A stretch of DNA of 64,000 bases, from assembly GCA_009760855.2 (NCBI GenBank), contig WPIO01000032.1, positions 905,501-969,500 of the forward strand. Direction: 5' to 3'. The position numbers were made by a program, and so were the translations under genes. Below the pieces are notes generated by a model. The model was not told the DNA's origin, did not search any database, and was given only the letters and a program-made list of their open reading frames with translations. This document shows, piece by piece, positions 1-12,594 of this stretch (the stretch's first letter is position 1; each line of letters begins with the position of its first letter). This stretch comes from Cristatella mucedo. Lineage: Eukaryota; Bryozoa; Phylactolaemata; Cristatellidae.

Positions 1-420
1 TCAAGAAATAGAAATTTTTTGTTTCAATCGACTTAACTATTGCTGGCTCAGCAGCTTGAGTATTTTTACAGAATTAGACCGAGCTGTAGCTTGAAGCTCT
101 GGCAGAACACATGCGGCGACACAGAAACACATAGGGGGCTTTAACCACCGTCCATTCGGCTGGTGCTCGCAGTGCAGCAAGCACACGGCCGTTCGCCTCT
201 CCGTCCACGTTCTAACTCCGTCGGCTCACCCAGCCTGCCTGCCGGCCACAAGCGGGCTGCGTGGTGCCGAGGGTGCTTGCCCTGCAAGCTATGCCGCTTC
301 AAGGGCAAGCAAACGTACTGTGGCTGAGCACCGCCACACTATTAGATCACGTAAGGTGGGCTTACTGTACTGGCTTTGCTACGACAACGCAGCAATCATG
401 TCTCACTACTTTTCAGGTGT
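1..420. other. Unassigned sequence at window start
   Basis: No open frame, repeat or RNA gene is recognised. The segment at about 170-330 is GC-richer than its surroundings but gives no convincing coding frame. Confidence 0.5.
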
Positions 421-424
421 CAAA

Positions 425-1600
425 AAGATGATACTATCCAGAAAAGAATGAATTATTGAAAGACTGTGATAACTACAGTTTGAACCTGGCAAGAGTTCAT
501 GCTGCAAGTCAGTATTCCGTTGTTATCACTTGTTTTAACAACCGAGAGCACCCACTTAATTTGTTCAAGATTGCACCTACTTAGTCTTTTCAAGATCAAC
601 TCTGAGGTATGACGAATTGAAGAAAACCTTAGCCATAAATGTCAAGCGTGACTCTGCAGAAAATTCGAGTGCAAGATTGGAGGTTTTGAAAGCTATCAAT
701 AATAGACTTAACAGGTCTAAATAGGTCTTTTGGAGCAACTGCCTGAGGACACAAATGAAACACTTGAAACAAGAAGTGAAGCTGACGGTCACGTACATTG
801 TATTTGAAACTATAACTTGTTGGCTCTGTTTCCATTTCGTTACAGCATTTAAACAAGTTTGGCCGAGTTCAGAAAAGACTGCTAGATCTAAAGAAGAACT
901 TAAAAGAGCCTTTTGTGACCACTCCTTTTTCATATTGACTTGTACAGACTTTCATTAGAAGGATGCCAGCAATAAATTCTAGATGCCAAAAGGAGACGAG
1001 AATTGTGAGAAATTGTAGTTGAACGAAGAATCTGCCAAGGACACAGAAACCCGGAAAACTCTCTCAAGATGCTTGTTCACGGTGAGGATGAAATTATAAG
1101 AGACTAAGTACAGCATATATTACCTTCGACCAGAAATTACAGCTAAGTTTTACCAGCTCACAGGTCTTGATACCAAATTTAATTTCTTCTTGGAAGTTGA
1201 GAAGCTTTTGAAGACACTTGATCAGACGAAACACCGCCAGCATAGTCTAGATCTTGGAGGCTTCTATTGTTCAGACATTGAAGGAACAGAAACTGTAAAA
1301 AAATGATGACTCTAAAATGCTCTGCCATACGTCAATACTTGGGACTAAAGACACCGCTATAACTCGTCTTTCGTTGTCAGTTATAGAGAAGATTTTTTGG
1401 TAATTTGAAAGTTACCTTGCAATCAGTTGCCAGTTGTGAACGTTCCTTTAGCATGCTGAAGATAATATTGTTATGCGGCAGAGCAGCAATAGGGCACAAT
1501 ATAGTCTCCGATTTTAAAAATTAAGCATAAAGAAACAATGATAAATATTGACTTTCAAGCTGTAATAGACCAGTTTGCCACGCTCAATGTCAAAACAAAT
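425..1600 (+). pseudogene. Degenerate hAT-family transposase relic
   Basis: Conceptual translation in shifting frames gives pieces of a hAT transposase. At about 1410-1520 a segment reads VASCERSFSMLK followed by an R-AA-IGHN-like stretch, which is the hAT C-terminal dimerisation signature (SxxxERxFS...lk...R..m...rl..l). Upstream, around 580-960, a diverged piece resembles the region of this family that precedes the insertion domain. Stops and frameshifts occur throughout, so no protein is made. I did not find terminal inverted repeats or a target duplication. The superfamily assignment rests mainly on the dimerisation motif. Confidence 0.62.
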
Positions 1601-1785
1601 TATTCAGCTACATTTGGTATGCCTACAAGCGTGTTTCTTGTAATTCTGTGGTGGAAATATTTTGTAGCCATTTTTTGGCAAGAATAGAGTGCCATTTGTA
1701 GCTTTGACCCCGGGAACACATTCGGCCTCTATCCTGTTGCAGCTTGAATTGTTTTTTGGAACCAAAACTTCGATGGAGGCTTCTT

Positions 1786-1930
1786 TGCCGAGCTGGTTTG
1801 GTCTAGAGGTCTAGGTGCTCGCCCCGACCAAGGTCTGACAGAGGTCGTGGGCTCGAGCCCCGAGGAATATGTGAAGGGCCTGAATAAAGATAAGTTCTCT
1901 TGGGGCGCTATATAAATGAATTATATTTTT
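1786..1930 (+). mobile_element. tRNA-derived SINE, family SINE-A, copy 1
   Basis: The 5' part looks like a tRNA gene: box A-like TGGTCTAG, then GGTCGTGGGCTCGAGCCCCG containing a box B-like core. The 3' part is GGCCTGAATAAAGAT..AGTTCTCTTGGGGCGCTATATAAATGAATTAT, quoted here in pieces because it is shared by every copy in the window. It is the same tail as the L2-type LINE-A elements. The GG.CTAG box A is degenerate in this copy. Confidence 0.85.
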
Positions 1931-2329
1931 TTCTTTAATTTAACTGTAAATTGCATGTCAACATTTTCTACAAGTCTTTCTCTGAATCTACTTGAGCTCA
2001 ACCGTCCAGCTAAGCTGCGTATATCTAATAGTGAAGAACTTATCCCTGTGTTTGCATGATTTGTATTTGTGTGTGCGAGCGTGTCATTATTCTTGGGAAA
2101 CCTTGAGCTAGCGAGTGAAATGATACATTTTTGCAAGAGGTTACCCATCAAGAACATGAGGCTTCCTTTTTGCGTCCATATGCTTTAGTTGTCAATTGCT
2201 AGCAACTGACTATAGACGACCGTATACCATGCAGAAATTTGAGCTTATAAAAACTCTTTTACTGAAGGTATAAAAATGAGACATGCTTCTCAATACGAGA
2301 AGTACGCGATTTTTCCCAATCGCAGGGCG

Positions 2330-2400
2330 TAGGGTGGCTGGTAGTGGGAGTTATCCCCCAAATATGGCCGCTAATAGTGCGAGTTGTCCCCCAAAGCACA
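2330..2400. repeat. Short imperfect tandem duplication with CCCCCAAA motif
   Basis: Two neighbouring units of about 30 bp each carry a GTGnGAGTTnTCCCCCAAA core (about 2347-2363 and 2378-2396). Confidence 0.5.
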
Positions 2401-2419
2401 TTTATTCATATCATATAAA

Positions 2420-5050
2420 GACCAATGAAATGAATGGCATGAAAATTGGCACAAAGAACACTGGTAACAAATGCTATCGTTTGATGTGATATAGCTGCCG
2501 TGTTGACCCTCTGATGACCTGTAATAGTCCAAGGTCAGGTATGGTACTGCAGCTCAGTCATATAAGGCTTTACCACAAAACCACCCAGATTTACTACCAG
2601 TCATTGTAGAAATATGGCAAGCTGCTCGAAAGATGCAAGACATTCGACTACACGCTAACCCCACCACAAAAAATTAAAAAAAATTCGACATCTCAAAACT
2701 GTTGACTGTCATCACGACCACAGCCCAGGGACATTTTGTGACAGGCACATTATATCCATACACACCCATCATGCCTAGATGCCCAGGGGGGAACGTAGAG
2801 ACAGGTGAGCCCCTCCTATATTCCAAATTTCACACAGAACGGCTCAGTATCGACCAAGTTGAACAATTGATGAGGTACCAAGTACCACTGCTGGGACAGC
2901 ACTCAGAGAAGCCCATTTAAACTGCCTAAGCATGTGGGTGACGAAAGACAAGATTGTTACTATATTTGTCGCCATACAATTTTGAAACACATACTTACGA
3001 GCAAGTATTTCGAATTTCACGTTGATTGGGTCACTATTAGCCTACCTGTGACATTTTTACGACATATGAGTGAAAGGACGACAAAGGCTAAGCATGACAA
3101 ACACAGCCAGTTTTGACCAAAACAAGTCTATCTACTAGGTCCAATATGCATGCGAGAAGGCTGGAATGATAATGTAACTACAATCAATCATATATTACAA
3201 AGTTTTAAGGTGATTGGATCATTATTTTAGGATATGACATAAATGACAGCAGGCATTGGACTGTCGTTTGCAGATAAACTTGAGCCATAACCAAGCTATA
3301 GCCAAGAGGCAGCACTAGGAAACGCTATCATCGCACGAACAATTCAATAAATAGATAAATATGGATCTTAGGAATAGGTCAACCTAACAAGATCCTTATA
3401 CAGCCTAAGCAGAACATATCCGCGATAGGTCTCATACCGCAGGCCTTCAATCCAGGCTACAGCCGGGCGGCTCGGCAGCATTCGCCAATACAAATAACTA
3501 ACTATTAACGACATAAATGAGAACTTGAAATCAATTGAATTTCCTTGAATAGAAATGAATCAACACTTCAGACTGGCTTCCAGTAAACGACGCGCTAGTT
3601 CCATCAAAGTCACCATGCTGACAGGCCACTGCACAAAGGACCACACGCGGCCGCCGCCTTGTGCGTTATGGCTGCTACAGGAACTGGATCAGCTGTCCCA
3701 GGATTCATGCGGTTCCGTGATAATGGACTCCGTAGTTACGGCGGCCCCGGCGGCTGTAAATTCTCAATACATAATCCCTAATGTTCGTCTACTGGCCGAA
3801 CGACAGTCACTTCCGGTTTGTGATCCGATGTAAACATAACATATAAACATGTTTCTGTCAAGTAAATAAGGAGTGGGCCTTGGAATGCCGTTTGCGCTCG
3901 GTTGCTATGGGCGGAGCTGGAAGTGGAGGCGAGACTAGGCCCAGCCGATAGGGGGTTTACTCTTTTAGGATCTCGTTATGCTACCAGTCGGACGTTTGAT
4001 CTCGAGGGGCGCGTCATTTCCGGGAAAGTTTTAAACCATGACCCAAAGTCATTATGACATATTTGGAGGTATCCCCGCTTTATATCCTCAGTTTTGCCCT
4101 CATTTTGAATTAATAAGGATAAAATGATACCATTTAGAGACAATGAAGCCGATTCAATAAAGGGAATAAATCTCAATGATGAGACAAGATGAACCTGTCA
4201 GGACTTATAGAATCCTAGACCCTTCAAAAAAAGAAGCGAGCAACTAAACGATACAATACCGAAATGTTTGCATGCATCTTTTTAACAATAAATGTATTTT
4301 CATCCGTTTCTGCATTATCTTTCTTCGTCTTCTCTTCTTCATGTGCGCATTGCATGCTTCTCAAGCTGTTTTTACTTAACACTATACAAATGTTGTATTA
4401 TCCCATTTCACGATCAGAATTCTTTTACCTATTAGTGATCTGTGAATCACTGTCAAAATTGATGCGAAATAGCTTCTCAGAAAAGTACCTAAGCAAAAAC
4501 GCAGGCCTTCTGTATGTAAGAAATAAATTGTCAGATTGGAAACTTTTTTGAAGAGCTAGGCTGTTTGTTAGGTTCTAGCTGGAGCCAACTGGAGCACTTT
4601 ATTGGTTAAACAAATGTCACGCTTTTTCGAAAAAACAATATGCTGTGTGGCACTGCAACTCGAAGTTAGTAAATGACCAGAATTTCTAAATTATTAATCA
4701 TTATTTAGTCTGTTACTGTGATCACCTTTTAATAGATCTTACACATTGAACATTTTGGTCTTACCTGAGCTCCTCCAGTTTTCATTGATATTGGTGCTCG
4801 ATATAGTTCGGCTAACGTGTAAAACGGTGACAACAGTAATCATGCATTTCAAAATGAATCCATCTCTGCTACACATTCTAAAAGAATCTTGTCGAGGCTA
4901 TTTACGCAATAACCATTTGTTCAATGGACACTGACGTAGACCCATTAGGGAATCGGTGACGTCACAGGGACTCTCACAAAGCATATACATCTCACAAGAC
5001 TCCTCCCAACATTGACGATCGCGGAACAGTATATTGAACAGACATCATCT
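2420..5050. other. No recognisable gene or repeat
   Basis: Only short chance open frames are present. None shows a domain, usable splice signals in frame, or balanced composition. A GC-richer patch at 3590-3830 has an open frame of 92 codons with no recognisable motif. Confidence 0.45.
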
Positions 5051-5054
5051 AGCA

Positions 5055-5350
5055 GCCATTCTTCAGCTGGCTTTTTTTGGTTGCACAACCAAAAGGGAAT
5101 CGCAATAATCTAGCTGATATATAACTGAGGCGCTCTTTGAATTCTTTGCAAGCCACCATGGAAGACAGCTCCTAATCTTAAATAGGAATTGGACGCGATG
5201 GCTAGCAGTGGAAGCATTCATAACAAAGCTTTCAAGATTTAAGAAGCTGTCAAAGTCGACACCTACATTTTGAGCACATGGTGGTGGTCGCACAACAGCA
5301 TTCCCAATTACAAGAGCAAAGCCTTATAGTCCAGTCGCGTGCTTGAACCG
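5055..5350 (-). mobile_element. L2-clade LINE-B fragment (reverse transcriptase C-terminal part)
   Basis: The minus strand matches the better preserved LINE-B at 60750-62220 over the region after the RT catalytic core: diverged equivalents of LGVxFDSxLxF, SHxxxxLxKIRSCLP and SRLDYCNSLL. It is broken by frameshifts. Confidence 0.75.
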
Positions 5351-5359
5351 CCCTATGAG

Positions 5360-6370
5360 TAGCAATCATATACTGTGCATTTAATAATTGAATATAGCAA
5401 GTTCTTTCAACAACTACCCGCTACCTGGAATCAAGATTGCCAACCAGGAGAAGCACTGGGCGTTCGAAAGGAGGCCAAATGCTCTATACAGGCCCGGCAG
5501 TGTTACGCTGGAGCAACAGGGTCAGATCTGGCTGCTCTAGCTCTATTTTTCCATAGCTTGCCCAGTTAGTCCATTTGTTGTTGCTGCAAATTTTCCTGCC
5601 GAGCTGATTGGTTGAATTGTTATGCTTTCCGGATAATTTCTTAACCAGAGGATCATGCGACGATTGGTCCATTCAGAATAGTAGGTCGAAATTTACGTCA
5701 GAAAATTCGCCGAACTGAAAATGCCTTCTGAGCACCGTTCTTTAGCTGATGACTGACCCTGAAAAAGGTGAAGGTTTGGTGCAAACATGAGCCGCTCGGG
5801 ATACACTATTAGCTTATTCTCTGTAAGCATTATTTTCCGGTTTCAAATGGAATAGTCCAATGCTCGTGGGGCAGATTCTGATCGTCCAAGACGACAAATT
5901 TCCGTCAGAAGGCTTTATATCAGATTTAACATGATATTGCTACACCTCATTTTGTGAAAGCCCGTATATCCGCAACGAAAGATTGCCCGCATCGCAAGCC
6001 ATTGTCGATGCCCTCAAAAAAGAAAGAGACTGATATCCCATCTGCAGAGTCTAACTACATGTCTCGATGGCAACCAGGCGCCTAGTCTTACGAAACCCCA
6101 ACAAAAACATCCGAAGCCAACTTCCGGAGAGGCTGGCCAAACCCGCTCGCTTGTGGTGCACCACCAAAGAAAGCGCATTGACTATTTCACTATGCCAAAG
6201 GCACACAGCACGGTGGGAACCTTTGAATCCGTTTAAGAACACTTTTCATTCTGAACTTCTCTAAATATGCGAGAGTAAATATTAACTGTCATTGACAGCC
6301 CTTCTGGAAACAGACGCTAAACAAGCATGCCGAATGAAAACAGCATTTTTTTGTCCAGTCTACGGAAAGT
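5360..6370. other. No recognisable gene or repeat
   Basis: Small overlapping open frames occur on both strands without domain similarity or splice support. Confidence 0.4.
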
Positions 6371-6380
6371 AGTAGATTCT

Positions 6381-6382
<2 letters not shown>

Positions 6383-6477
<95 letters not shown>

Positions 6478-6540
6478 TGTATGTATGTATGTATATATGT
6501 ATGTGTGTATTTGTGTATGTATGTGTGTTTATTTGTGTAA
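6383..6540. repeat. (TA)n-(TG)n compound microsatellite
   Basis: About 58 bp of TA repeats run into about 33 bp of TG repeats, then an interrupted TGTA/TTTG tract. Confidence 0.97.
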
Positions 6541-6544
6541 ACAG

Positions 6545-8840
6545 ATAACGTATACCTCTCCGCCCAACGAGCCCTGGAGACAGTCCAATGTCCCGTAATA
6601 ATTACCTCGAGCTTGACAGCTGAGCCTTGCGAATTACGAGCATGGCCGGTGGATTATAACTGAGAGCCACCCGGCTCAATGCCCATGCTTGAATAGGTAT
6701 TACAAAATGCAAATTTAAAATAGAAAGCCACGCGATGCCGTCTGCGGCAGTAATATGAACAATTTTTGCTTCCAGCGGTGCAAGAATCTGCAACCTCTGA
6801 GCTAATTGTAGTACTGTACTAACCGATCTATCAAGACCAAATTTTCATCTGACTCTAAATACGCGAATGTCCTATCTCATGATATTAGTTTACACCAATG
6901 CCTTATTCTGTATGGCATCTATTGCAAAAAAGATGCGGATGTAATCGATAACTGTTTTGCAGGGATACAGGTCAGTAAACGATGCTTTCAAAACGTGAAC
7001 ATGTTTGAAATCAAAGTAACTCCGAGTTTCATTATCCCTTAGCCAGGAATATGCAATTAGTAATAGTTCCACTATTCCATTGATTTATGAAAATTCAATT
7101 ACTCCTAAAATGAGATTGCATTTCATTAAAGATTGGGAGCCTTAGTAAAAAGAATGTACGGCCCAAGAACTGGTCCTAAATGCTTTAATCTAATATTATT
7201 TTGCTACTTCTCCGCAATTAAAATTCCAAATTTTGGATGTATAGATCAATCTTGTGCAAACGCCATTGATGGTTTTCCTAAAGCGAATCTCCGAATAGAC
7301 TTGCTTCTGGCCTGGGAAACCCCAGCTTGCTAGTGGATTTTCTTGCCTTTTAAATAAATGGCCGTGTTAAGCAAACGCATTCAAATTCATCTTTGTCTGT
7401 AATGAGTGCCTATCAAAGGCAGGCGATACAAATGCAATCCTTAATTTTGGAAATATATATATATGACCAACGGAAAATTCAAAAATAAATTTTCAAGGAT
7501 AGAAAAGTTTACACCAAAACTTGTGCTTTGGCCTCTATGATAATAGCTCGGGCCGAACGTAGAGTCTACGTATGATGTTTCTCCATTGAATAGCATCTAT
7601 GAAGCCCTCAACCGATCCCAAACCATTACTCAAAACCATGGAATAAGTATACAATTTACTAAATACTCTTACGCCCCTGAATTGAACCCTGTGCCTATTA
7701 GCAGTATAATACTACAAATGCTGGAATCTTACCCTCCAGCCAACCCAGCGGCAGGATGAGCTTAGGTGAACGGCTATCCCTGGGCATTATTTGCTTATTT
7801 AATTGCTGATAGTATGTTTAGATGCATGGAGGTTCATTAGCTTCTCTTCCGGAAGTGAATAACGCTTCACTGTAACAGAAGACTCATAAAAACCACGGAA
7901 TATGGCACATATACAGGCCAACAAAATAGCAATAATAGAACAATACTAACTTGCAACGCTGAAAAATAACGGAAAACTATAACTTTGCTTTGGAAGAAAG
8001 GCCAGTGTGTCCGCTGACCTAGCTAATAAGCCCACCCCTCTGATTGCTAGCCTAATCTTCTGAGCTAATGGAGGAAAGTCTTTTTTTTAAATTAGATTAA
8101 TTATTAAAATTCAAACTCATGTCAGCATTATATTAAATGATGATCTTAAAAAATAGACAAATTTAACTTCCTTTGAGTTATCGAATGCATTTGTTTTTTA
8201 AAGGCAGCACCGGAGAGTGAATCAGCATTGAACTTTGTGAAGGGAATATAGGGAAGTTCTGATCACATTTGAATTTGCATTAACTGTATAGTATGCCTTG
8301 TATAATCACGGGAGATTTATTTTGTGCATGCTTTCCCATCGATTACCAATGGCAGGATCAATTCGACTTCTGGTCTGGGAAGCTCATTCTGGCAGCTTTT
8401 CAATTCGCCCGCTCCGCCGGTTTAAAAGATGGAGGCGCCGGAAGCGCCGGAAACAACAGTCATCGACTGGGGTGGCTGTAAAGGGGGTCAAAGTGCAAAG
8501 AGAGCAAGCTGTTGGAATGCGATAGCCATGCTTTGAAAAACCTGTTTTTAGTTTCATTATCCTAGTGATCCTTTTAATTTGCTTGGAATTTTAATATTTA
8601 ATTTCAGCCATAAGATAGGATAACTAAAACATAATCTCTCCCTTTGTGAGACACGTTGCGGTACCGTCGGAATAGCGCTGCAGATGCCGCATCTATGACT
8701 TAACGTAATTACGACGTCGGTGACTGCGACGGACTTACCAACGGATTAATTAGCAAACCCAGCTTTTTGTATGAACAGATAACAGATAACGTAAGATTTG
8801 AATAGCACCTAAAAATAGAACTTCATCTGTATCCAGGTCC
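6545..8840. other. No recognisable gene or repeat
   Basis: AT-rich sequence. The frames at 7133-7333 and 8293-8525 have no recognisable domain. A 12-bp GGCGCCGGAAGC-like duplication lies at about 8430-8455. Confidence 0.4.
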
Positions 8841-8849
8841 TTTAAATGT

Positions 8850-8910
8850 TCTGCGTGGCACGAGCCCACGCGAGCACATTACCACTGGGCCAAACCGTGG
8901 CTGCAATAGT
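8850..8910 (-). mobile_element. Possible tRNA-derived SINE relic
   Basis: The reverse complement carries a box A-like TTTGGCCCAGTGGTAATGTG followed by GGGCTCGTGCC, a weak box B. It directly precedes a LINE 3' tail and may be the head of a diverged SINE. Confidence 0.45.
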
Positions 8911-8914
8911 AATA

Positions 8915-9030
8915 AAAATAACGCATTTGATATAGTGCCTCGGAGAACTTAACCCCTTTCAAGGCACTTTCAATTTGCTGCAAATGAAGCATGATCGAAT
9001 GGCTAGTGGCAGCATGCTTATTGAACAACA
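8915..9030 (-). mobile_element. LINE-A 3' tail fragment
   Basis: The sequence has the LINE-A end hairpin in antisense (diverged GCCTCGGAGAACTTAA..AAGGCACTTT, then TTTGCTGCAAATG) and the adjoining GGCTAGTGGCAGCATGC motif found in other LINE-A copies. Confidence 0.65.
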
Positions 9031-9039
9031 AGACGGCTT

Positions 9040-9640
9040 ACGTTCGCATTTTCAAGGCTATCAGGGCAAATCTTAAATCTGGGATGGCTTTTGAAGTGAC
9101 GTTTTCACCCACTCACACAAAAGATGACAGACACTTCGCGTCTATATATTGTATACACCCTAACATCGCGATGGGTGCACCTTACATAGCACCATCTACT
9201 CTCCACACACATCTTTTTTAAACGGTTACCTTCCTTTATTCCTCTTTTATTCATACTCTCTCATTAAGAATGCTGCAGTCGCGCACGCAATTTATTCGGG
9301 TGATGGCCTAGTGGATTTCACTTTGATGCCAGTCTTATCCAGCCTGCTGCCTTCGAGCAGGCGGTTGCAGGTGGGACACAGTTGGTCATCAATTTTCGTA
9401 CTTGGGCGGCTTAAGCACTCTGACTAGGAGGAAATTCGGCGCAGGTAATAAGGAGACATGATAGTTACAACCCAGCTGCCGCTTTCCTTAAGACACTAAA
9501 ATAATTGCGATCCTTAAAAATGAGACCCCAGTCAATCAATTGGGAGGATCCCGATACGATATTAGTCTAGATGGCTTAATCTAAACTCACTGTTTCCGCT
9601 GTCACAGAGCATCCATTTATTCAGCTTTTTGCCAGCCGGC
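9040..9640. other. Upstream region of the MRRF gene
   Basis: No repeat or second gene is recognised. It should contain the MRRF promoter and 5' UTR, but I see no clear TATA element close to the start. Confidence 0.35.
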
Positions 9641-9642
9641 AA

Positions 9643-10458
9643 ATGTCCTTCGCCTGCTCTCGCTCCTCGGCTTTCCTGAGGATTGTGCTGTGTCAACGTC
9701 GGTCTTTCAGCGATGGGTGTTTCTTAACAGGTGCTTTGCATAATTTTGTCTCCTGTCCTAAAGTTTATTTGTCGCGGTGCTCGCCGATTCTTCACCGTGC
9801 TGCTAGGACCATTTGGAGGACCTACACTTCCAAAACGAAAAAGGAGTTGCCTTCCAAGAAGGAGGGCACTTCTAAGTTGCAAACGACAGAGAGTGGGTTG
9901 ACAATCATTGCAGATTTTGAAAAGTTTCGTCAACAGCTGCAGCGTGTCGTTGATGAGCTGAAAGCTGACTTCACTCAGCAGTTAAATCTGAGAACCAACA
10001 TAGGTGCATTCGACCACCTGATTGTTGAGGCCGATGGTAAGAAATACCAGCTGAACACTGTCGCTCAGATTTCACAGCGTAGCCCCCAACTTGTGGCGCT
10101 TAATATGGTGGCGACACCCCAGTATATCACCGCTGTGAAAGCTGCCATCGCCAGTTCCGGCTTGAACGTTACTCCTCAGCAAGATGGAACTACCATCTTC
10201 ATACCACTGCCGAAAGTCACACGAGAGCATCGCGAAAATCTCGCCAAGTCTGCAAAGTCAATGTGTGACAAAGCTAAAGTGAAGCTCCGCGACGTTCAAA
10301 ATAAGTTCATTCGTGATTCCAGGAAGCACAAGGCCACTCAGTCAGCTGATCTCATTCGGGAGATTGAGAGCGAGCTTCACACAGTAACCCAGGAGTACGC
10401 ACTACAGGCAGATACCATAATGAAAGCTAAGCAAGAAGAACTTCTAGCTACTAACTGA
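9643..10458 (+). CDS. MRRF: Mitochondrial ribosome recycling factor
   Basis: This 271-residue protein is an RRF/Frr family member. RRF acts with mitochondrial EF-G2 to split the post-termination ribosome and free mRNA and tRNA in the mitochondrial matrix. Residues 1-80 form a basic, Ser/Arg-rich leader with few acidic residues, as expected of a mitochondrial targeting peptide. Residues about 88-112 and 193-268 give the two halves of the long three-helix domain I. Residues about 116-192 give the beta-barrel domain II, including the conserved YQLNTVAQIS and DGTTIFIPLPKVTREHRENL segments. Length is close to that of animal MRRF (about 260 residues). The ATG at 9643 is the first in frame and precedes the leader. 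The frame is intact and free of introns. ATTAAA-type poly(A) signal candidates occur about 80 nt after the stop. It may be a naturally intronless gene or an intact retrocopy; no poly(A) tract marks a retrocopy. Confidence 0.92.
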   Translation: MSFACSRSSAFLRIVLCQRRSFSDGCFLTGALHNFVSCPKVYLSRCSPILHRAARTIWRTYTSKTKKELPSKKEGTSKLQTTESGLTIIADFEKFRQQLQRVVDELKADFTQQLNLRTNIGAFDHLIVEADGKKYQLNTVAQISQRSPQLVALNMVATPQYITAVKAAIASSGLNVTPQQDGTTIFIPLPKVTREHRENLAKSAKSMCDKAKVKLRDVQNKFIRDSRKHKATQSADLIREIESELHTVTQEYALQADTIMKAKQEELLATN

Positions 10459-10459
10459 T

Positions 10460-11320
10460 ACGGCTTGCATATGTTTAAATAACCAGAGGTTTGACATATT
10501 GTGAACTAATCGTGAGTTTCTATTCATGTAATTACCGATTCATTAAACCAGCATGGGTGTAGCAATCATTATATCGTGAATTCAGGCATGCTGGTTACTG
10601 TTTGATTTGCCCCCTTTGCTTATTCTGCTATTATCTCACTAAAAAATATAAGTATATGTTCCTTGGACTGGAAGTGTTTTATGTAGCTTCCTTTATTGCC
10701 TGTATCCAGAGCATGTATGCATCGATGCATGCCAGCTAGCGTTTTCTGCAATTCCGCCTCCGACTTGTGACATATGTTTACCATTTTCTTCGTCGCCAAG
10801 ATGGTTAAATCCAGCTGGCTAGTGAGGCCACCTGGGACTTTAGTACTTGTACTGTGCTTGACCAAATACCGATGACTGCAGCACAGCCATTGAGGGTTGC
10901 TGACTGTCAGCTCACATTAGCAGTTCTACTAATGATGTTCAGGGGGGTCTGCATTGTGGCACTGCTGTGTGTGTGCATTATGTGTAACATAATTGGCCAG
11001 CTTCTTAACAGACCATCGAATGTAAGCAACTCTGGTCCTGGACATGCTTTGTCAGGTTCCTTATGTCAATCTTGTTCTCAATGCTCATATTCACCTTGCA
11101 TTGCTTTTTGGCAGCTGCTGTGTTCTGCACTGTCATGTAAGCTTAGACCTGTCCTTGTTGTACTTGTGGCATTTGCTCCTCCCTGAGTGAGAGCTATACA
11201 AAGCCAGTTTTTTAAGCAAACATTGTTGAGTGTATTTATAAATGCTCCTTAGTCCTGATCTTCACTAAGGCAGGATAACTATATGGGTGAATGTTGGCGA
11301 ATTTTCCAAAGTAAGCAAAG
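10460..11320. other. MRRF 3' flank, otherwise unassigned
   Basis: After the MRRF stop there is AT-rich sequence with no convincing open frame. The 110-codon frame at 10854-11186 is rich in Cys and Leu, lacks a domain and is probably chance. Confidence 0.4.
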
Positions 11321-11324
11321 CCTT

Positions 11325-11478
11325 GCCGAGCTGGTTTGGTCTAGCGGTTAAGGTGCTCGCCCCGACCAAGGTCTGACTGAGGTCGTGGGCTCGAGCCCCG
11401 AGGCATATGTAAAGGGCCTGAATAGAGATTAAGTTCTCTTGGGCGCTATATAAATGAATTATATATATTTTTTAATTT
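11325..11478 (+). mobile_element. SINE-A, copy 2 (near-complete reference copy)
   Basis: This is one of the best preserved copies: GAGCTGGTTTGGTCTAGCGG with box A, GGTCGTGGGCTCGAGCCCCG with box B, then the LINE-A-like tail with the AGATTAAGTTCTCTTGGG hairpin and a T/A-rich 3' end. Confidence 0.92.
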
Positions 11479-11479
11479 T

Positions 11480-12590
11480 TAGTTAGTTTGGTTGTACTGA
11501 TGTTGTGTCTGTGGCAGGTAGTGTAGGTATACAATAGCTAAGGCTTGAAAGATAATGTAATTCAGAATAAGAAATTCAGTTTGCAAGTCAAGCTGCAATC
11601 CTTATACGAAATTGTATTGTTTGGTGTCCACTGAGTCCAGCATTAGCTTTGAGATAAAATGATATGGAATTTTGGTAGTCAAATATGTGGAGAAAAGGAG
11701 ATCAGATTATCTTGCTATGTAAGGAGCGATTGGTAACGACCTCACGGTACCATTAATACAATTTGGTCTAGTCTCACCAACACACTACCTGCAGGTCTGC
11801 CTGTAGCTTGCGACAAGTGCTCCTGCATGTATTCCCTGCCCATTCCCAAGGTGAATCTGAACGTAGTTGCAGGGACCCGATGCCGAGAATGAAGAGCCGA
11901 CCAAGCTGGGCTGTGGCTGCAGACCGGCAGCTCATACCTCCACCCGGGCTTGTTGTTCAGTTGTTTGGACGTTCTATGTGTGGGCATGTCCCTCCTTCCA
12001 CATAATGGAGAGCTGTCCGAGCATTCTGGGAGGAGGCCAGCCTCTGTATGGGGAGAGCTGAATGAGCAGTACGTTTGTCCTTTTATGTCATTTTCTCCTT
12101 AACAAAAACAAGCGTTTGAATGGCCACAATGCCTTGCGACACTGAGAGACAGAGACAAAGATAGAGAGACAGACAGAGGGAGAGAGAGATCTAGTTTAGG
12201 TTAGTGACAAGAAGAATGTGTGATGAGGCAGGAAGAGGCTTTTGACAGTCGGGAGTAAGGTGATACAGCACAGTGGTCTGTATTTTTAAGATAATCACTA
12301 CAGAAATAGTACTTGCTTATAGCACTCTCAAAAAAATAAATACTTTTTAGGCATTTGATTCTTGCTTGCTCCCTCTGGTTCTCTGTCTTAAGTCATCTAA
12401 TTTTAATTTCCAGATTTTTTTCAAGTAAATGCAGCTAACTTGAATTGATAGAATTGTAATGTCTTTCTGTGACACACTGGGTAATTTTTGCTTCGTATAG
12501 CTTATAGCTGCACAGTTGAGAGTTGCCAGGCTGTCTTGTCACTTGTTGACTTCACCAGCTGAGTTAGCCTTTCTTAAGTATGGCTCTATA
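11480..12590. other. Unassigned, with a short purine tract
   Basis: A short GAGA/GACA-rich tract lies at about 12140-12190. The overlapping frames at 11742-12061 lack any recognisable domain. Confidence 0.4.
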
Positions 12591-12594
12591 TAGG

